Source of the DNA: Magnaporthiopsis rhizophila
Lineage: Eukaryota > Ascomycota > Sordariomycetes > Magnaporthales > Magnaporthaceae
Reading direction: 5' to 3'
DNA length: 64,000 nt
NCBI GenBank assembly: GCA_003049465.1
Contig: PYSS01000020.1
Span: forward strand, 62,001 to 126,000
Below, in pieces: positions 54,275 through 64,000 of this stretch. Every line of letters starts with the position of its first letter. Within the stretch, counting starts at the first letter, position 1. The notes beneath the pieces were generated by a model that was not told the origin of the DNA, searched no databases, and saw only the letters and a list, made by a program, of their open reading frames with translations. The translations under genes were made by a program, and so were the position numbers.

Positions 54275-56989
54275 TCACACCCGTGACACCTTACTGTTTT
54301 TATCGCCCTGTGCCTGCGCATTGAGCTGAATAGCCTCCTTGAGCTTGGCCACCACCTCGGGCTGGTTGCCAAAAACCCTCTGCAGCAGCTCGTCCAGATC
54401 GCGCTCTATCTTGGCCATATTCTTGCCCCCAAGCTTTCGGGTCTGCGCCTCGTTGACCAGTGTGCCCCAGCGCTTTGTGAACGCGACGATGGACTGTCGG
54501 AGAAGCTCGTCCAGCTGCTCGCTCGCGTCCTGATTCTCGCCGCCCGTCGCCCCCATTCCAGGAGTCCCGGGCCTGCCTGAAGCAGGTGTGCCTATCCTAC
54601 CCGGCACAGGCGAGCCGCGTGAGAAGAGCGACGCCCCTGGTATGAAACTGCTGAAGTAGCCGACCCAGCCCTGCGCTGTTGAGATGGCATCCCAGATCTG
54701 CCCAAAGTGCTCCATTCCTGGCCCTTGGCTTCGTACGTCGCCGATTTCGAGAGTGAGCAACTCGTTCTTCAATATCAGTAAATTCTTGATCATGAACAGG
54801 TCCGGATCCGTGCCGTTCTTGCTCGATCTGATCTTGGCCTCGGCCCGTTGCAGTCCCTGGATTGACTCCTTGACTATCTTGAAGACGACTGGGCTGCTGC
54901 GTTGCTGTGCACCGACACATACATACCAAATCAGCATATCTCTTTGTTGACCTCTCTTATCGCACACCTTCACTGCAGCTGCATGCTCGAAAAGTACTCA
55001 CACATCTCTCCTTGGGCATGCACCGGTCGAACATTATGAGCAGGTTCAGCGCCTGCTTCACAGGAGGGTATGCATTAGACGACGCGGCTCCATTGGCCGC
55101 AGGTTCGATCTTAAGCGCATCAGGAACGATAGGCGCCTTGGTGATGGATCTGACAATCTCGGCTTCAAACAGTCCGTCCGCAAAGGGCCACAAGTGCTCG
55201 GCAAGGAGCCGGACTGCCACCTCGCGCCGGTGCATGGCCGCGGGCGTCATATCTCCAGTCCGATCCTCATCGTCGTCATCATAGTAATCCGCAGTGTCGT
55301 CGGCCAGATACTCGGCGGCCAGCCACCCGAGCACGGCACAGAGCGCCTGCAAGTCTCCTGACGTAGACGGCGTGAGTGCAGTCTGCAGCGCTTGTGCAAT
55401 GGGGGCCACGTTGACGCCGCTAACTGAGTCGCTGCGGTGTGCTTTGACGACTGCAAATGCCGACTCTGCATCAGGGTTATAGTGAGGCTCGATGCCAAAT
55501 ACGCGGGCAAAGAGTAGCGCCTCGTCGTGGGACCGTTCAAAGCACTGTTTGATGAAGCTGCGGCATGCCGTCTCGATGGATGCCTCCTTACACTCTTCCT
55601 TGAAAGAGTCGCGGTCCGCCTGGCTGAGCGGGCGAAGGTCGCGGTCCCGCGATGCCAGGTAGGTCCGCAGCAAGTTGTCGGCTGTGTTAGAGTACATGTC
55701 GACGCAGGAACCCGACTTGCGGTTTCCCCCGCGGTCGTATGCCTGTAGCACCACCTGTTGGATATTGGGAATGAGCGAGTATGAATCAAGTATCATTTCC
55801 TCGAAGCGCCCATACGCTAGTGCGTGCCGAGTCGACTCGGACTGCGTGGCCGCAATCTGCTTCGAGATCTCGCCCGAAACTTTGTCCAGGAGCGCCGTGA
55901 AGCTGACCTCGAGGAGATGCAATGCTTTCGTCAGCAGGGCCTGATATCGAGCTTGGTAAGACTCGGCATCGCGATATGTGGGCTATTCACACAGAACGTC
56001 CCGAAGAATGGTCAGCGCCCAGGTATATATACGACGGATTGCATAGTAAAAGCAGAGCAAGTCGCGAACATACGTGCTGGGCCATGAAGTCAATGCATGA
56101 CTCCAGATTCGTCAACATCTCGGAGAACGGGGCGCCGTCGGCAAGGCGACTCGCGCCCGGAGCATTGAGGCGACGAGTGACCTCCTCGAGGTACGCATAG
56201 TAGTAGAAGTCGGAGCGAACGTCGTCGGCGAGCTTCTCCAGCCGTCGTTGCTCGGTGAGCAGGTCGTCGCACTGGGACTGAAACGAGGTGGTCTGCTCCT
56301 CCACGGCGCGGAACGACTCGGCCAGGGAGGCAAGAATGCGCAATGCCCCGTCCGTATCGCCGATGAGGGTGTCGAGGTGCCGCTCCGTCAGGGCCAGCTT
56401 GTCGCGATACGTGCTGATGACCAAGATTGAATGTGAGCCGCTGGAAAGATTTTCACACGCGCCCAGGCCGGCGGGCTAGACAGGGGGTGATGGTCTGCGT
56501 CGTCAAACGCACATGTACTCCTGCTGGCTGGCCTCGAGCAACTCATCCTGGAGAACCTCGAAGAAAGGGGGGTCGTCGTCGAGACGAGCCGTGCGAGGGA
56601 GGTCCGCCGCCTCAATAGCCTGGGCGTCCCAGGTTCTGTCCCTTCTCTTCCTCCGTTTCGTCTTGGCATCCTTCCCAAGCTGTTCCCGCACAATATCGTA
56701 GAAGTCTGAGTATGACTTCGCCCGCCTGCTCAAGGAGGGGTCGGATGGGCCGTCGTCCTCGTCATCCTCGTCCAGCTGTCCGATGGCGTCGGACGCCTGC
56801 GCAGAGCCCTATGATACTCAGCACGTCAGCATTGCAAAGACCTGCCCTGAAATGCCGGCTGCTCGGAGCTTTTCATACGTTGGGCTGTTGGAGCAACGAC
56901 TCTTTTCTGCGGTGGGCGTGGGCTTGCGAGCCACCGCTCTTCTTGCCCTTGAAGTCGGGCACGAAGCTGTACCAGGAGTCGTCGTACAT
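54275..56989 (-). CDS. cog3: Conserved oligomeric Golgi complex subunit 3
   Basis: Subunit of the COG tether (Sec34 in yeast) needed for retrograde traffic within the Golgi. Exons are 56989-56879, 56808-56513, 56413-56074, 55982-55002 and 54904-54275. Introns are 70, 99, 91 and 97 nt, and all phases agree, giving 785 aa. The start MYDDSWYSFVPDFKGKK is typical of fungal COG3. The Sec34 region runs from YRDKLALTERHLDTLIGDTD through the CIDFMAQH-PTYRDAESYQARY junction rebuilt across intron 3. The middle block is FEEMILDSYSLIPNIQQVVL. Upstream of the ATG, GTAAGA and CCCTAG signals suggest an intron in the 5' UTR; the sequence before it is not in frame with the ATG. Confidence 0.92.
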
Positions 56990-57474
56990 CTTCTCCGGCA
57001 GGTAGCCCTAGGGCTTGAGGCGAGGTGAATTCGGCAATTCTTCGTTGCCGCAGTCGGGCTGGTGCTCTTACTCTGCGCGCTTGCCTCGCAGCAATCGAAG
57101 CGTGGCATCGTCGCCGCCATCCGTGTGGGGCCGCGAGAGTGGAGCTGGACCCCTGTCGGGAAACGGCGGTGCACGGACATGCTGCGAGCGACGGGACCCA
57201 AGCGCAGGGGGGAGGAAGCTAGCTGAAGCTTCCAAATCACGGGCGTCGCTTTGCAAATCCGGAATAATGCCGGTAGAAATGAGATGATCTCACAACCACC
57301 CAACCCTCAAAGTTGGTTGGTGCGACATCTCTTTGCAGCAGGTAACCGCACGTGCCACGTTCGCCAGCATGGGATTTTGAAGAACCCCAGGCTCTGGGTC
57401 TGAATAGCATCATCTTCTCCACAAGACAACCAAAGTCTTCGACGAGATTTCCAACAGGGCACCTGCCTGCAAGA
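56990..57474. promoter_or_regulatory. Divergent promoter, COG3 / FMP25
   Basis: 485 bases between two opposite start codons. The left part probably holds the COG3 5' UTR with its intron (donor near 57070, acceptor near 57011). No clear TATA box. Confidence 0.45.
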
Positions 57475-59259
57475 ATGCATCGAGCTGGCGCGCTTCGGCG
57501 CGGCATCCTATCGACGGCCTCTCGCAGGCCACGCGCCACACGGCCTTCGCAATGGGTGCGCCATACAAGCAGTGGCCCATCGCCGGCGGGCGCCTCTATT
57601 AAAAGCCCGCGTGGCGGCTGGGGCCTGGGACTCATTCCGGTCCTGGTAATATCTGCTGGTGCAGGCTGGTATCTCTATCCCAACTCCGTTGGACGCACGG
57701 ATTCCGCTACCAAGCCGAAGGGAGATGCTGCTGCCAAGCAGTCGGAGACGCAGCGGCTCAAGGAGGCAACGCCGGTGGAGGAAGACCGGGCTCTGTTGAG
57801 CGCCCAGCATATCCAGATCCAAAAAAGCTGGGAAAACCCAGGCGTTTACGCCTGGGGATCAAACTCGGGCAGGGTGGTGGCACCCGATTCGTCCGATGCC
57901 GTTATCAAGACGCCCCGCCGGATTCCCTTCTTCGATGGCATGCTGCTCCGCGATCTCAAGATTGATCGGAACTTTGGGGTCGCCGTGACAGAAGAGGGAG
58001 ACATCGTCCAATGGGGCACTGCCTTCACCCCTAACACGACAGTACCAGTCAAAACGTTGACAGGCAAAGATATCACTAAAGTAGCTGTCTCCAGCGACCG
58101 CATCATAGCCCTTTCCAGGGGCGGCACCGTGTTTTCCTTCCCAGTCGCAAAGTCCGACCAGCAGACGGCGGGACAGAAATCACCCTCAACGTCCTGGATC
58201 CCGTTTTGGTCGGGCGGCGCCTCCGACTCCATCAACTACAGGATCCTGACGCCGCCAAGCCTGGGCTGGCGAGAGAAGGTTGTGGACGTCCGCAGTGGGC
58301 TGGAACACTGCCTGCTGCTGACCTCGAGCGGTCGTGTCTTCTCAGCAGCGTCGAGCACGGCCGGCTTCCCATCCAAGGGCCAGCTTGGAATCCCCGGGTT
58401 GACCTGGCTGACGAAGCCGGAGGGACCGTACGACCAGCCGCACCTAGTCCAGGGGCTGCCACGAATCAAACAGATTGCCACAGGGAACTACCACTCGCTC
58501 GCGCTAGGCGACAAGAACTCGCAGGTTCACGCTTGGGGTGACAACTCGGCCGGCCAGCTCGGCTTCGAGCTAGACCCTGAGAACCCAGGCATTGACTCGC
58601 CGACGGCCGTTCCACTCGAGAAGCTCTACAAAACCAACAATGATGCCGGTTCGGCACTGTCTGTCCACTCGGTCGCAGCAGGAGGCTCGAACTCTTACTT
58701 TACTATCGACTCGGCGAAACCAGCAGCGCAAGATACATGGGCATGCGGCGAAGGTCTCTACGGCAGCCTAGGCACAGGCAAATGGGCACACCTGACGTCG
58801 GTGCCTGCCAAGATCAAGGGGCTTTCGGGCCTGTCCGAGTATGACGACGCCACTCGACGCATGGTGCCTATCCGCGTGCGGCACCTGTCGGTAGGGAGCA
58901 CACACGCGGCAGCGGTGCTCGGCAATGCGACCTCCGCACAAGGCCGCACAACCAGCGGCAGCACGCCCACAAACTGGGGCTCCGACGTACTCTGGTGGGG
59001 TGGCAACGAATTCTATCAGCTCGGGACTGGCAAGCGCAGCAATTTGAACGAGCCGGCGCACATCGCACCTCTCGACGTTGGTGGCGGCAACAGCAGTGCC
59101 AGGGCCGCGGCCGTGGCAAGTGGCAACGCTGGGCGGCTCCAACTGACTCCCCGCGCGACGGTTCGGATCGGCGAAGGCGGCAGGGGGCGCAAGGTCAGCT
59201 TGGAGCAGAGGATTGAATGCGGTCGATATGCGACGGCCGTGTATTCCGCCACTGCGTAG
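57475..59259 (+). CDS. fmp25: Mitochondrial RCC1-repeat protein FMP25-like
   Basis: Mitochondrial inner-membrane protein of the Fmp25 family, linked in yeast to assembly of the bc1 complex. It is a single exon of 594 aa (yeast Fmp25 is 583). Residues 1-35 are a positively charged presequence (MHRAGALRRGILSTASRRPR). A transmembrane segment follows at about 50-68 (GLGLIPVLVISAGAGWYLYP). The rest is an RCC1-type beta-propeller, with repeat cores such as GVYAWGSNSGRVV, HAWGDNSAGQLGF, WACGEGLYGSLGTG and LWWGGNEFYQLGTG. The start at 57475 is the first ATG; the frame is open upstream only from a GTG. It is divergent from COG3. Confidence 0.9.
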   Translation: MHRAGALRRGILSTASRRPRATRPSQWVRHTSSGPSPAGASIKSPRGGWGLGLIPVLVISAGAGWYLYPNSVGRTDSATKPKGDAAAKQSETQRLKEATPVEEDRALLSAQHIQIQKSWENPGVYAWGSNSGRVVAPDSSDAVIKTPRRIPFFDGMLLRDLKIDRNFGVAVTEEGDIVQWGTAFTPNTTVPVKTLTGKDITKVAVSSDRIIALSRGGTVFSFPVAKSDQQTAGQKSPSTSWIPFWSGGASDSINYRILTPPSLGWREKVVDVRSGLEHCLLLTSSGRVFSAASSTAGFPSKGQLGIPGLTWLTKPEGPYDQPHLVQGLPRIKQIATGNYHSLALGDKNSQVHAWGDNSAGQLGFELDPENPGIDSPTAVPLEKLYKTNNDAGSALSVHSVAAGGSNSYFTIDSAKPAAQDTWACGEGLYGSLGTGKWAHLTSVPAKIKGLSGLSEYDDATRRMVPIRVRHLSVGSTHAAAVLGNATSAQGRTTSGSTPTNWGSDVLWWGGNEFYQLGTGKRSNLNEPAHIAPLDVGGGNSSARAAAVASGNAGRLQLTPRATVRIGEGGRGRKVSLEQRIECGRYATAVYSATA

Positions 59260-61386
59260 GGTTGGGGTTTCACTCATGGCCAAAGTTGCGGGAACTTTGC
59301 TTGGTTTCTTGAATGTAGTTGGAACATTGTATTTATAGTCATCTTCCACCCTTTCTCTCTTGAGCTTATCAAACTTGTGCTCCAATTATTTCATGCCGCG
59401 CGGGCACTTATTCTCTTCTCCTGGATGACTGGGTAATACGCGAGAGCGCCAACTCTTCGAGGCGGAGAGTATATGCGAGTGTATTCGGCCGAAAATCGGC
59501 ATCAAGCTCCCTGGCAGGCCTTCTCCAAGTGGGACTTGACTGGGCAGCTATCTCCGCCGGCGTACGTCAGCTGTAAAAGGTGCCGCCCGCTTGTGGATAT
59601 TAAATGAGAATATCTTGTTGATTTCCCCCCTGTTGACCGTACCGTTTCGGCGGTGTTAGACGCTATTGATGTGGCAGATGAGAAGGCTGAGATCAAGCCC
59701 GTACCTTAGTCAGTGGGGCATCGGGCGGTGGCGGTTCTACGTTGCGCCATACCTCGCTAAGCGAGAGAACAATTCCAAAAGAACTTCTCTCCAAACCCTC
59801 GACCGATGTCGCAATGACCAGCGAATAAATGCCCAAAAGGAAGGCTCGCAAAGGTGGCCTGTGAATAGACAGCCCATGGAGGCTTCTCCCTCCCTGCCAA
59901 CGCGCGATATAGCCTGCCTTCAGGCCGTGTACCAGACGGGTAATCTGCGTTCTCTTTTGTGCACTATATATAGCTCACGGGGGCCCCTTTCGTCGTTCCG
60001 ACAGTGACAGGCTTCTTCGGACGGTTCCGATTGCGGACACTCTCGAGTTCCTGGTCGGTGGTGCCGGAACGCCAAGGTTCAGGCCTCAGACAAGCCCACG
60101 CACATGGCCTAAAGAATACGCGCAGGAAAAATCGACTTCAGAGCCGAAACTGGGTCACGTCGGGGGTGGGTGGGCGTGTCGCGTTGCCCGAATGATGCCG
60201 CAAGTTGCAGCCCCAGCGACAGTTGGGCATCTGGCACGTGCTGGGGCTGCTGGGGCTGCTGGGGCTATTCTTGGTGGGGGCGGTAGGCCTCCTTTGATCA
60301 GCGCGCTCGGTGCATGGATGCCATGCTGCAGCCCGGATTGCGACAGGGGCGATTGAATCTCCGATCCCAAACAGCTGGAGACACATCGTGCAGCTGGGAG
60401 CGTCCCGATCGCGAGCTGGACAACGAGAAGGCTCGTGTCGGTGGTTCAGTGCGTAAGTGCGATCGTTCATGGCCAATCGGCCCAGCGAATGCGGAGGGAC
60501 TCAATCCGCTAGCCACCTTGGCGCCGATCACTGAGATTCATAGCAGGGCTGGATTTCCATCGTTCATCTCTGCACGCGCTGCAGTCGAGGGATGATGCAT
60601 GGACGTGATCAGCCGGCATGCTCCAATTTGGACACCTGATGTAGTGTTTCTCGCCTGCTGCCTGGGCGCTCGCTGAACACCACGGCATTTTGCCAGGCAG
60701 ATGCCCGCCTGAACTCGGCGGCCTAGCGGTATTACTTGAGCGTGGGCTGGCAAGTTGAGATGGGCCCAAACCAAACGCCACATACCGTGCTGCGCTACCC
60801 CTCACCCCTGTCATCAGCCGCCTGCACCTAAATCCCCTGTGCTGCGGCTCGCTCGCTCGACCCGAGGCACCCACTCTACGGATCCAGCTAGCCTAGCTCT
60901 GCCCACTACGAACCCACCATACGCATCCCACAGAAAAGAGCACGGCAAACCTCGACCAACCCGACTGTGCCTTTGGCACCAACAAATCTCGGCGTCGCCC
61001 TAATCCTGCCGCGCGCCTTTGTCTTTGTCCATTTCCTAATCGACTCGCTACTGCCTAAGATTCTCCTCCCATACTCGCCGATTGCGCACCGTACCTTATT
61101 TGTGCCCAATATATCGCAACCATGCCCCGAGCCTACTTCCGCTTTCGCAACTGAGAGATCGCCGTCTTTGTGCCACCACTGGCCCGGCTCTCCTTCCAAC
61201 GCCATTTCCCGCCGCTTCGAACTGATCCGCCACTCCCGTCTGCGCGGCGCCGAAAACGTTCAAGCCATCGCTCCGCCGAACTGCATTTTTCACCTCAACA
61301 AGGTCGGCAAATCGCTCGCTCGGAAACCCTCCGATAATCCCGTCCTCACGCCTTACCGCACCACCGCCCACCCGACTTATCCGGAG
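59260..61386. other. Intergenic, FMP25 3' flank and PTP promoter
   Basis: 2.1 kb with no gene that I can support. The last 420 bases before the phosphatase ATG stay open in its frame, without an ATG and without family resemblance, so I treat them as 5' UTR or promoter. A small GCTGGGGCT repeat lies near 60239-60266. Confidence 0.5.
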
Positions 61387-63342
61387 ATGGAGCGCTTCTC
61401 AAAATTTCGGAGAAGCAAGAAGGACTCGGCCGGCGCCACCGGCGTGACCGCCGACGACATCACCGCTGCTGCCCCCGCCAGTTCGCGCACCTCGTCTCCT
61501 GCCGATCCCGACCCGGCCGCCGCCGCGGCGAACCAGGCACTTTTGACCGCGGCTGCCCCTGAAAGGCGGCGGGATAGGCACTCGCCGTTCCGTAACCTTC
61601 ACCTCCGGACCTCGACAAAGCGCGCGCGCTCGTCCCCCCCTGCAGCCCTTCCCCAGTCGCCGACCAGCGCTTCCGCACACCCCGGTCTCTTCATCAATAC
61701 CGATATCGGCGGGACCGATCAATCGCAGAACAGCAGCGCATCGCCCCTCACGGCGGTACAGCACCCATTCTCGGCCATAACACCCAAGCGGCAAGACTTC
61801 TCGCGCCAGCAGCGTTCACAGTCTCAGTCGCGAGCCAGGAAGCGGCAGCCCGGCTCCGGTGCTGGAACCCCGCAAATCCCATCTTTCCTCACCCTCTCGC
61901 CGCAGGAAATCGAGAACAAATTCCAGGATCTGACATGGCTAGAACGCGACCGCATGCTACAGTCTGCTCAGAACCCAGCGCCAACGTTTCAGTTTGCTCG
62001 CGTGCCGTCGCAACCACACGTCAAGCGCCTGGATCGCTACGTCAACGTCCAGCCGTGGCAGAACAACCGCGTCCGGCTACGGGTGCCCCCGGGGAAGCCG
62101 GACTACATCAACGCCTCGCCCATATGTCTTTCCACGACCACGGGCGGTGCATCAGATCTCAGCCGGGGCGGCGTGGAAGAAGACCACCCGAGCCGATACA
62201 TCGCAATGCAGGGCCCCAAGAGAAACTCGGTCGAGCACGTCTGGCGCATGGTTTTTGAGCAGCTGCGCAGTCCCGCCGTCATCGTCATGTTGACCGAGAC
62301 GCACGAGGGCCTGGCCGAGAAGTGCTACCCTTACTTCCCCCGCTCTCCCGATTCACCGCCGATCGAGATCGGTGCCTCAGACGAGTTCGCAGATGGCTTC
62401 CGCGCCTCGGTGCGCTGCGAGGCGATTGAGCATTGCGCCGGCGATGCCATCGAGTTACGCAAGCTCGTGATGCGGGCCCACCGCCGGGCAGCTGCCCCAG
62501 CAGCGGCCGTCGCACCCGGTACCCCGTTACGGAAGCAGCGGCCACATCTATCGAATGGCGACGGCGGTAGTCGCAGAAGAGGAGGCGTGGACCCGGAACC
62601 GTCAAGTCCAATAGAGACGACCCAAGAGGACGGCGGCGACGTCATGATCATGTCTCCCTTCAAGCCCGACGCACCGGCCGGGCGCAGCATGTTTCCCGGC
62701 TTAAAGAAGCGGAGGGACAGATCACAGAACCGCCAAGGCAGCAGCAGGAGTAGCAGTACAACCTCGGCCAGGACGGGCGGCGACGGCACGCCAGCCGAGT
62801 CGACGGACAGGGAGGAGGCCGACATCGAGGAGGAGGACGAAACCGAGATGACCGAGGAGGTGGAGGAGCGCGTGGTGCACCACTTCCTATACAAGAAGTG
62901 GCCCGACTTTGGGGTTCCAGCGCTGGAGGACCTAGACTCCTTCTTCGCGCTGATGCGGCTGTCGCGCGAAAAGAACGCGGACCCGGAGAACCCGCGGATC
63001 GTGCACTGCAGCGCCGGCGTCGGACGCTCGGGGACCTTTATCGCGCTCGAGCATCTGATGCGAGAGCTCGACTCGGGCGTGTTGGAGGACTGGGACGACC
63101 AGGCCGAAGAGAGGGCGTACGCCGGTGACGCAGGCATCCCCGGCGAAAGGGATCTCATCTTCCACACGGTGAACCAGCTCCGCGAGCAGCGTCGGAACAT
63201 GGTCCAGGCCGAGGGCCAGTTCCTGTTCATCTACCAGGTCCTGCGCAAGCTCTGGCAGGACAAGTACGATGTCCCCGAGGAGGAGCAGGAGCCGGCTGCT
63301 AAACGGCACGAGGTTGATCCTTTTGTCAGCAATGGGAGGTAG
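61387..63342 (+). CDS. Protein tyrosine phosphatase with interrupted catalytic domain
   Basis: Classical Cys-based tyrosine phosphatase, related to the fungal Ptp1/Pyp family that down-regulates MAP kinases. It is a single exon of 651 aa. Residues 1 to about 175 are low complexity (Ser, Arg, Ala). The catalytic domain begins near residue 180 (QEIENKFQDLTWLERDRM). It includes DRYVNVQPWQNNRVRL, the substrate-loop equivalent KPDYINASPI, and RYIAMQGPKRNSVEHVWRMV. The WPD loop KKWPDFGVP is near 503-511 and the P-loop VHCSAGVGRSGTF at 539-551 has catalytic Cys541 and Arg547. About 130 residues of low-complexity sequence (about 360-490, Arg/Ser then Glu/Asp-rich) interrupt the domain between core strands and the WPD loop. 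The start is the first in-frame ATG. Confidence 0.9.
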   Translation: MERFSKFRRSKKDSAGATGVTADDITAAAPASSRTSSPADPDPAAAAANQALLTAAAPERRRDRHSPFRNLHLRTSTKRARSSPPAALPQSPTSASAHPGLFINTDIGGTDQSQNSSASPLTAVQHPFSAITPKRQDFSRQQRSQSQSRARKRQPGSGAGTPQIPSFLTLSPQEIENKFQDLTWLERDRMLQSAQNPAPTFQFARVPSQPHVKRLDRYVNVQPWQNNRVRLRVPPGKPDYINASPICLSTTTGGASDLSRGGVEEDHPSRYIAMQGPKRNSVEHVWRMVFEQLRSPAVIVMLTETHEGLAEKCYPYFPRSPDSPPIEIGASDEFADGFRASVRCEAIEHCAGDAIELRKLVMRAHRRAAAPAAAVAPGTPLRKQRPHLSNGDGGSRRRGGVDPEPSSPIETTQEDGGDVMIMSPFKPDAPAGRSMFPGLKKRRDRSQNRQGSSRSSSTTSARTGGDGTPAESTDREEADIEEEDETEMTEEVEERVVHHFLYKKWPDFGVPALEDLDSFFALMRLSREKNADPENPRIVHCSAGVGRSGTFIALEHLMRELDSGVLEDWDDQAEERAYAGDAGIPGERDLIFHTVNQLREQRRNMVQAEGQFLFIYQVLRKLWQDKYDVPEEEQEPAAKRHEVDPFVSNGR

Positions 63343-64000
63343 TTAACTGTCTGTTCTTGTTTTGCTTTTATTTTTTCTTCTCTTTTATATGTTAGTCGGG
63401 CGTCCTCTCTATTTAGAGTGCAGTTTTTGACCGATCTGGGCAATAGCATGGCGTCAGTGGTTTTTTTTCTTCTTTTCTCTGTCGTCTCTCTTCCTTGATA
63501 GACTGCAGCGATCTCGCATAGAACATGGATCACTATTCTCTGCATGGCTTTGGTATTGGGGAACCTTGAGAAAAGAAAACGTGTTTATATTCATCTTGTC
63601 TTCCATGTTTTGATACTTGCTTGTGCAACGCTGTATTTCACATGATGGAGTCTTTTGCTGCCTGTTTTTATCTCGCCGCGAGGCAGGTGGCCCTTTCCCA
63701 ATCCCACAAACGACAAAGATGGCTTAGCGTCAAGATGGCTATGCAAGTTTGGCATATCCATGGCAGCCGTCGGCGGGCCGAGTAAGCGTGGCGAGCCGGC
63801 GGGTCGTTCGAGGTTGTACATAAGCGAAACGGCTGAGGGCTACATTGGGGTTGTCGCTTATATTGACGGGGTGGCCTTTTTTTTTTTTTTTTCTCGTTTA
63901 CTCTCAACAGTCTTTTCTTTGGACCGCCGTATCCAGTATTCACAGCGTGCAAGCACTGACGTAAAGATGACAAGGACACCCGTATGTAGAGTTTCACACG
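63343..64000. other. 3' flank of the phosphatase gene
   Basis: The sequence is AT-richer and T-rich, typical of a fungal 3' UTR and beyond. A poly-T tract lies at about 63878-63892. No gene seen up to the end of the window. Confidence 0.5.

Noticed and set aside
60967..61386. 140-codon N-terminal extension of the tyrosine phosphatase
   Set aside because: It starts at GTG, contains no ATG and shows no similarity to phosphatase N-termini.
1..64000. CRISPR arrays, bacterial operons, transposases, reverse transcriptases
   Set aside because: None were seen. The DNA is fungal nuclear, and no regularly spaced repeats or mobile-element proteins appear on either strand.

Overview
The window is nuclear DNA of a filamentous ascomycete, most likely a Sordariomycete (Sordariales/Chaetomiaceae-like). 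The grounds are GC-rich coding sequence, short spliceosomal introns of about 50-135 nt with GTRNGT donors and CTAAC-like branch points, fungal-only families (Zn(II)2Cys6 regulator, Pth11-type rhodopsin-domain protein, fungal STAND-type N-terminus), and long intergenic regions with homopolymer tracts. The species call is inference. Two short N gaps lie inside poly-C runs (15687-15689, 49305-49312).

Layout. 1-3884 shows no gene. 3885-5994 (-) is a DHA1-type MFS transporter. 8291-10684 (-) is HPC2, a HIR histone-chaperone subunit. 13663-14988 (+) is an RPAP1/Rba50-type RNA polymerase II assembly factor. 15716-18206 (-) is the AP-1 beta-adaptin. 19370-21508 (-) is a nuclear HIRIP3-like/DEK-C-like protein with a four-copy internal repeat. 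22399-23060 (-) is a Kex2-type small secreted protein with a crystallin-like pattern. 25407-26699 (+) is a seven-helix rhodopsin-domain protein, and 27149-28543 (+) is an intronless family-1 glycosyltransferase. After 3 kb without genes come a GH18 chitinase (31547-33048, +), a second small cysteine-rich secreted protein (33633-34079, +) and a tRNA-His(GTG) (34325-34395, -).

The 35-44 kb part is accessory. It holds a STAND-like/ankyrin protein whose third exon does not keep frame (35037-38820, -), an EthD-domain protein with a GC-AG intron (39246-39783, +), an NmrA-like NAD(P)-binding protein (40078-41316, -) and a Zn2Cys6 regulator (41770-44018, +). The last two diverge from a shared promoter and, with the EthD gene, look like a small metabolic cluster. 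From 44 kb on, mostly housekeeping genes follow: a YdeI/OmpD-associated protein, an M3 oligopeptidase (Prd1-like), the LYR protein Sdh6/SDHAF1, the ER tether TIP20/RINT1, a YMC-type mitochondrial carrier, COG3, the mitochondrial RCC1 protein FMP25 and a protein tyrosine phosphatase.

Themes: membrane traffic is well represented (AP-1 beta, TIP20, COG3), as are histone H3/H4 or H2A/H2B handling (HPC2, HIRIP3-like) and mitochondrial biogenesis (SDHAF1, FMP25, carrier). Exon boundaries were worked out by hand from splice signals and phase. All gene models except the STAND-like one close without frame conflict.
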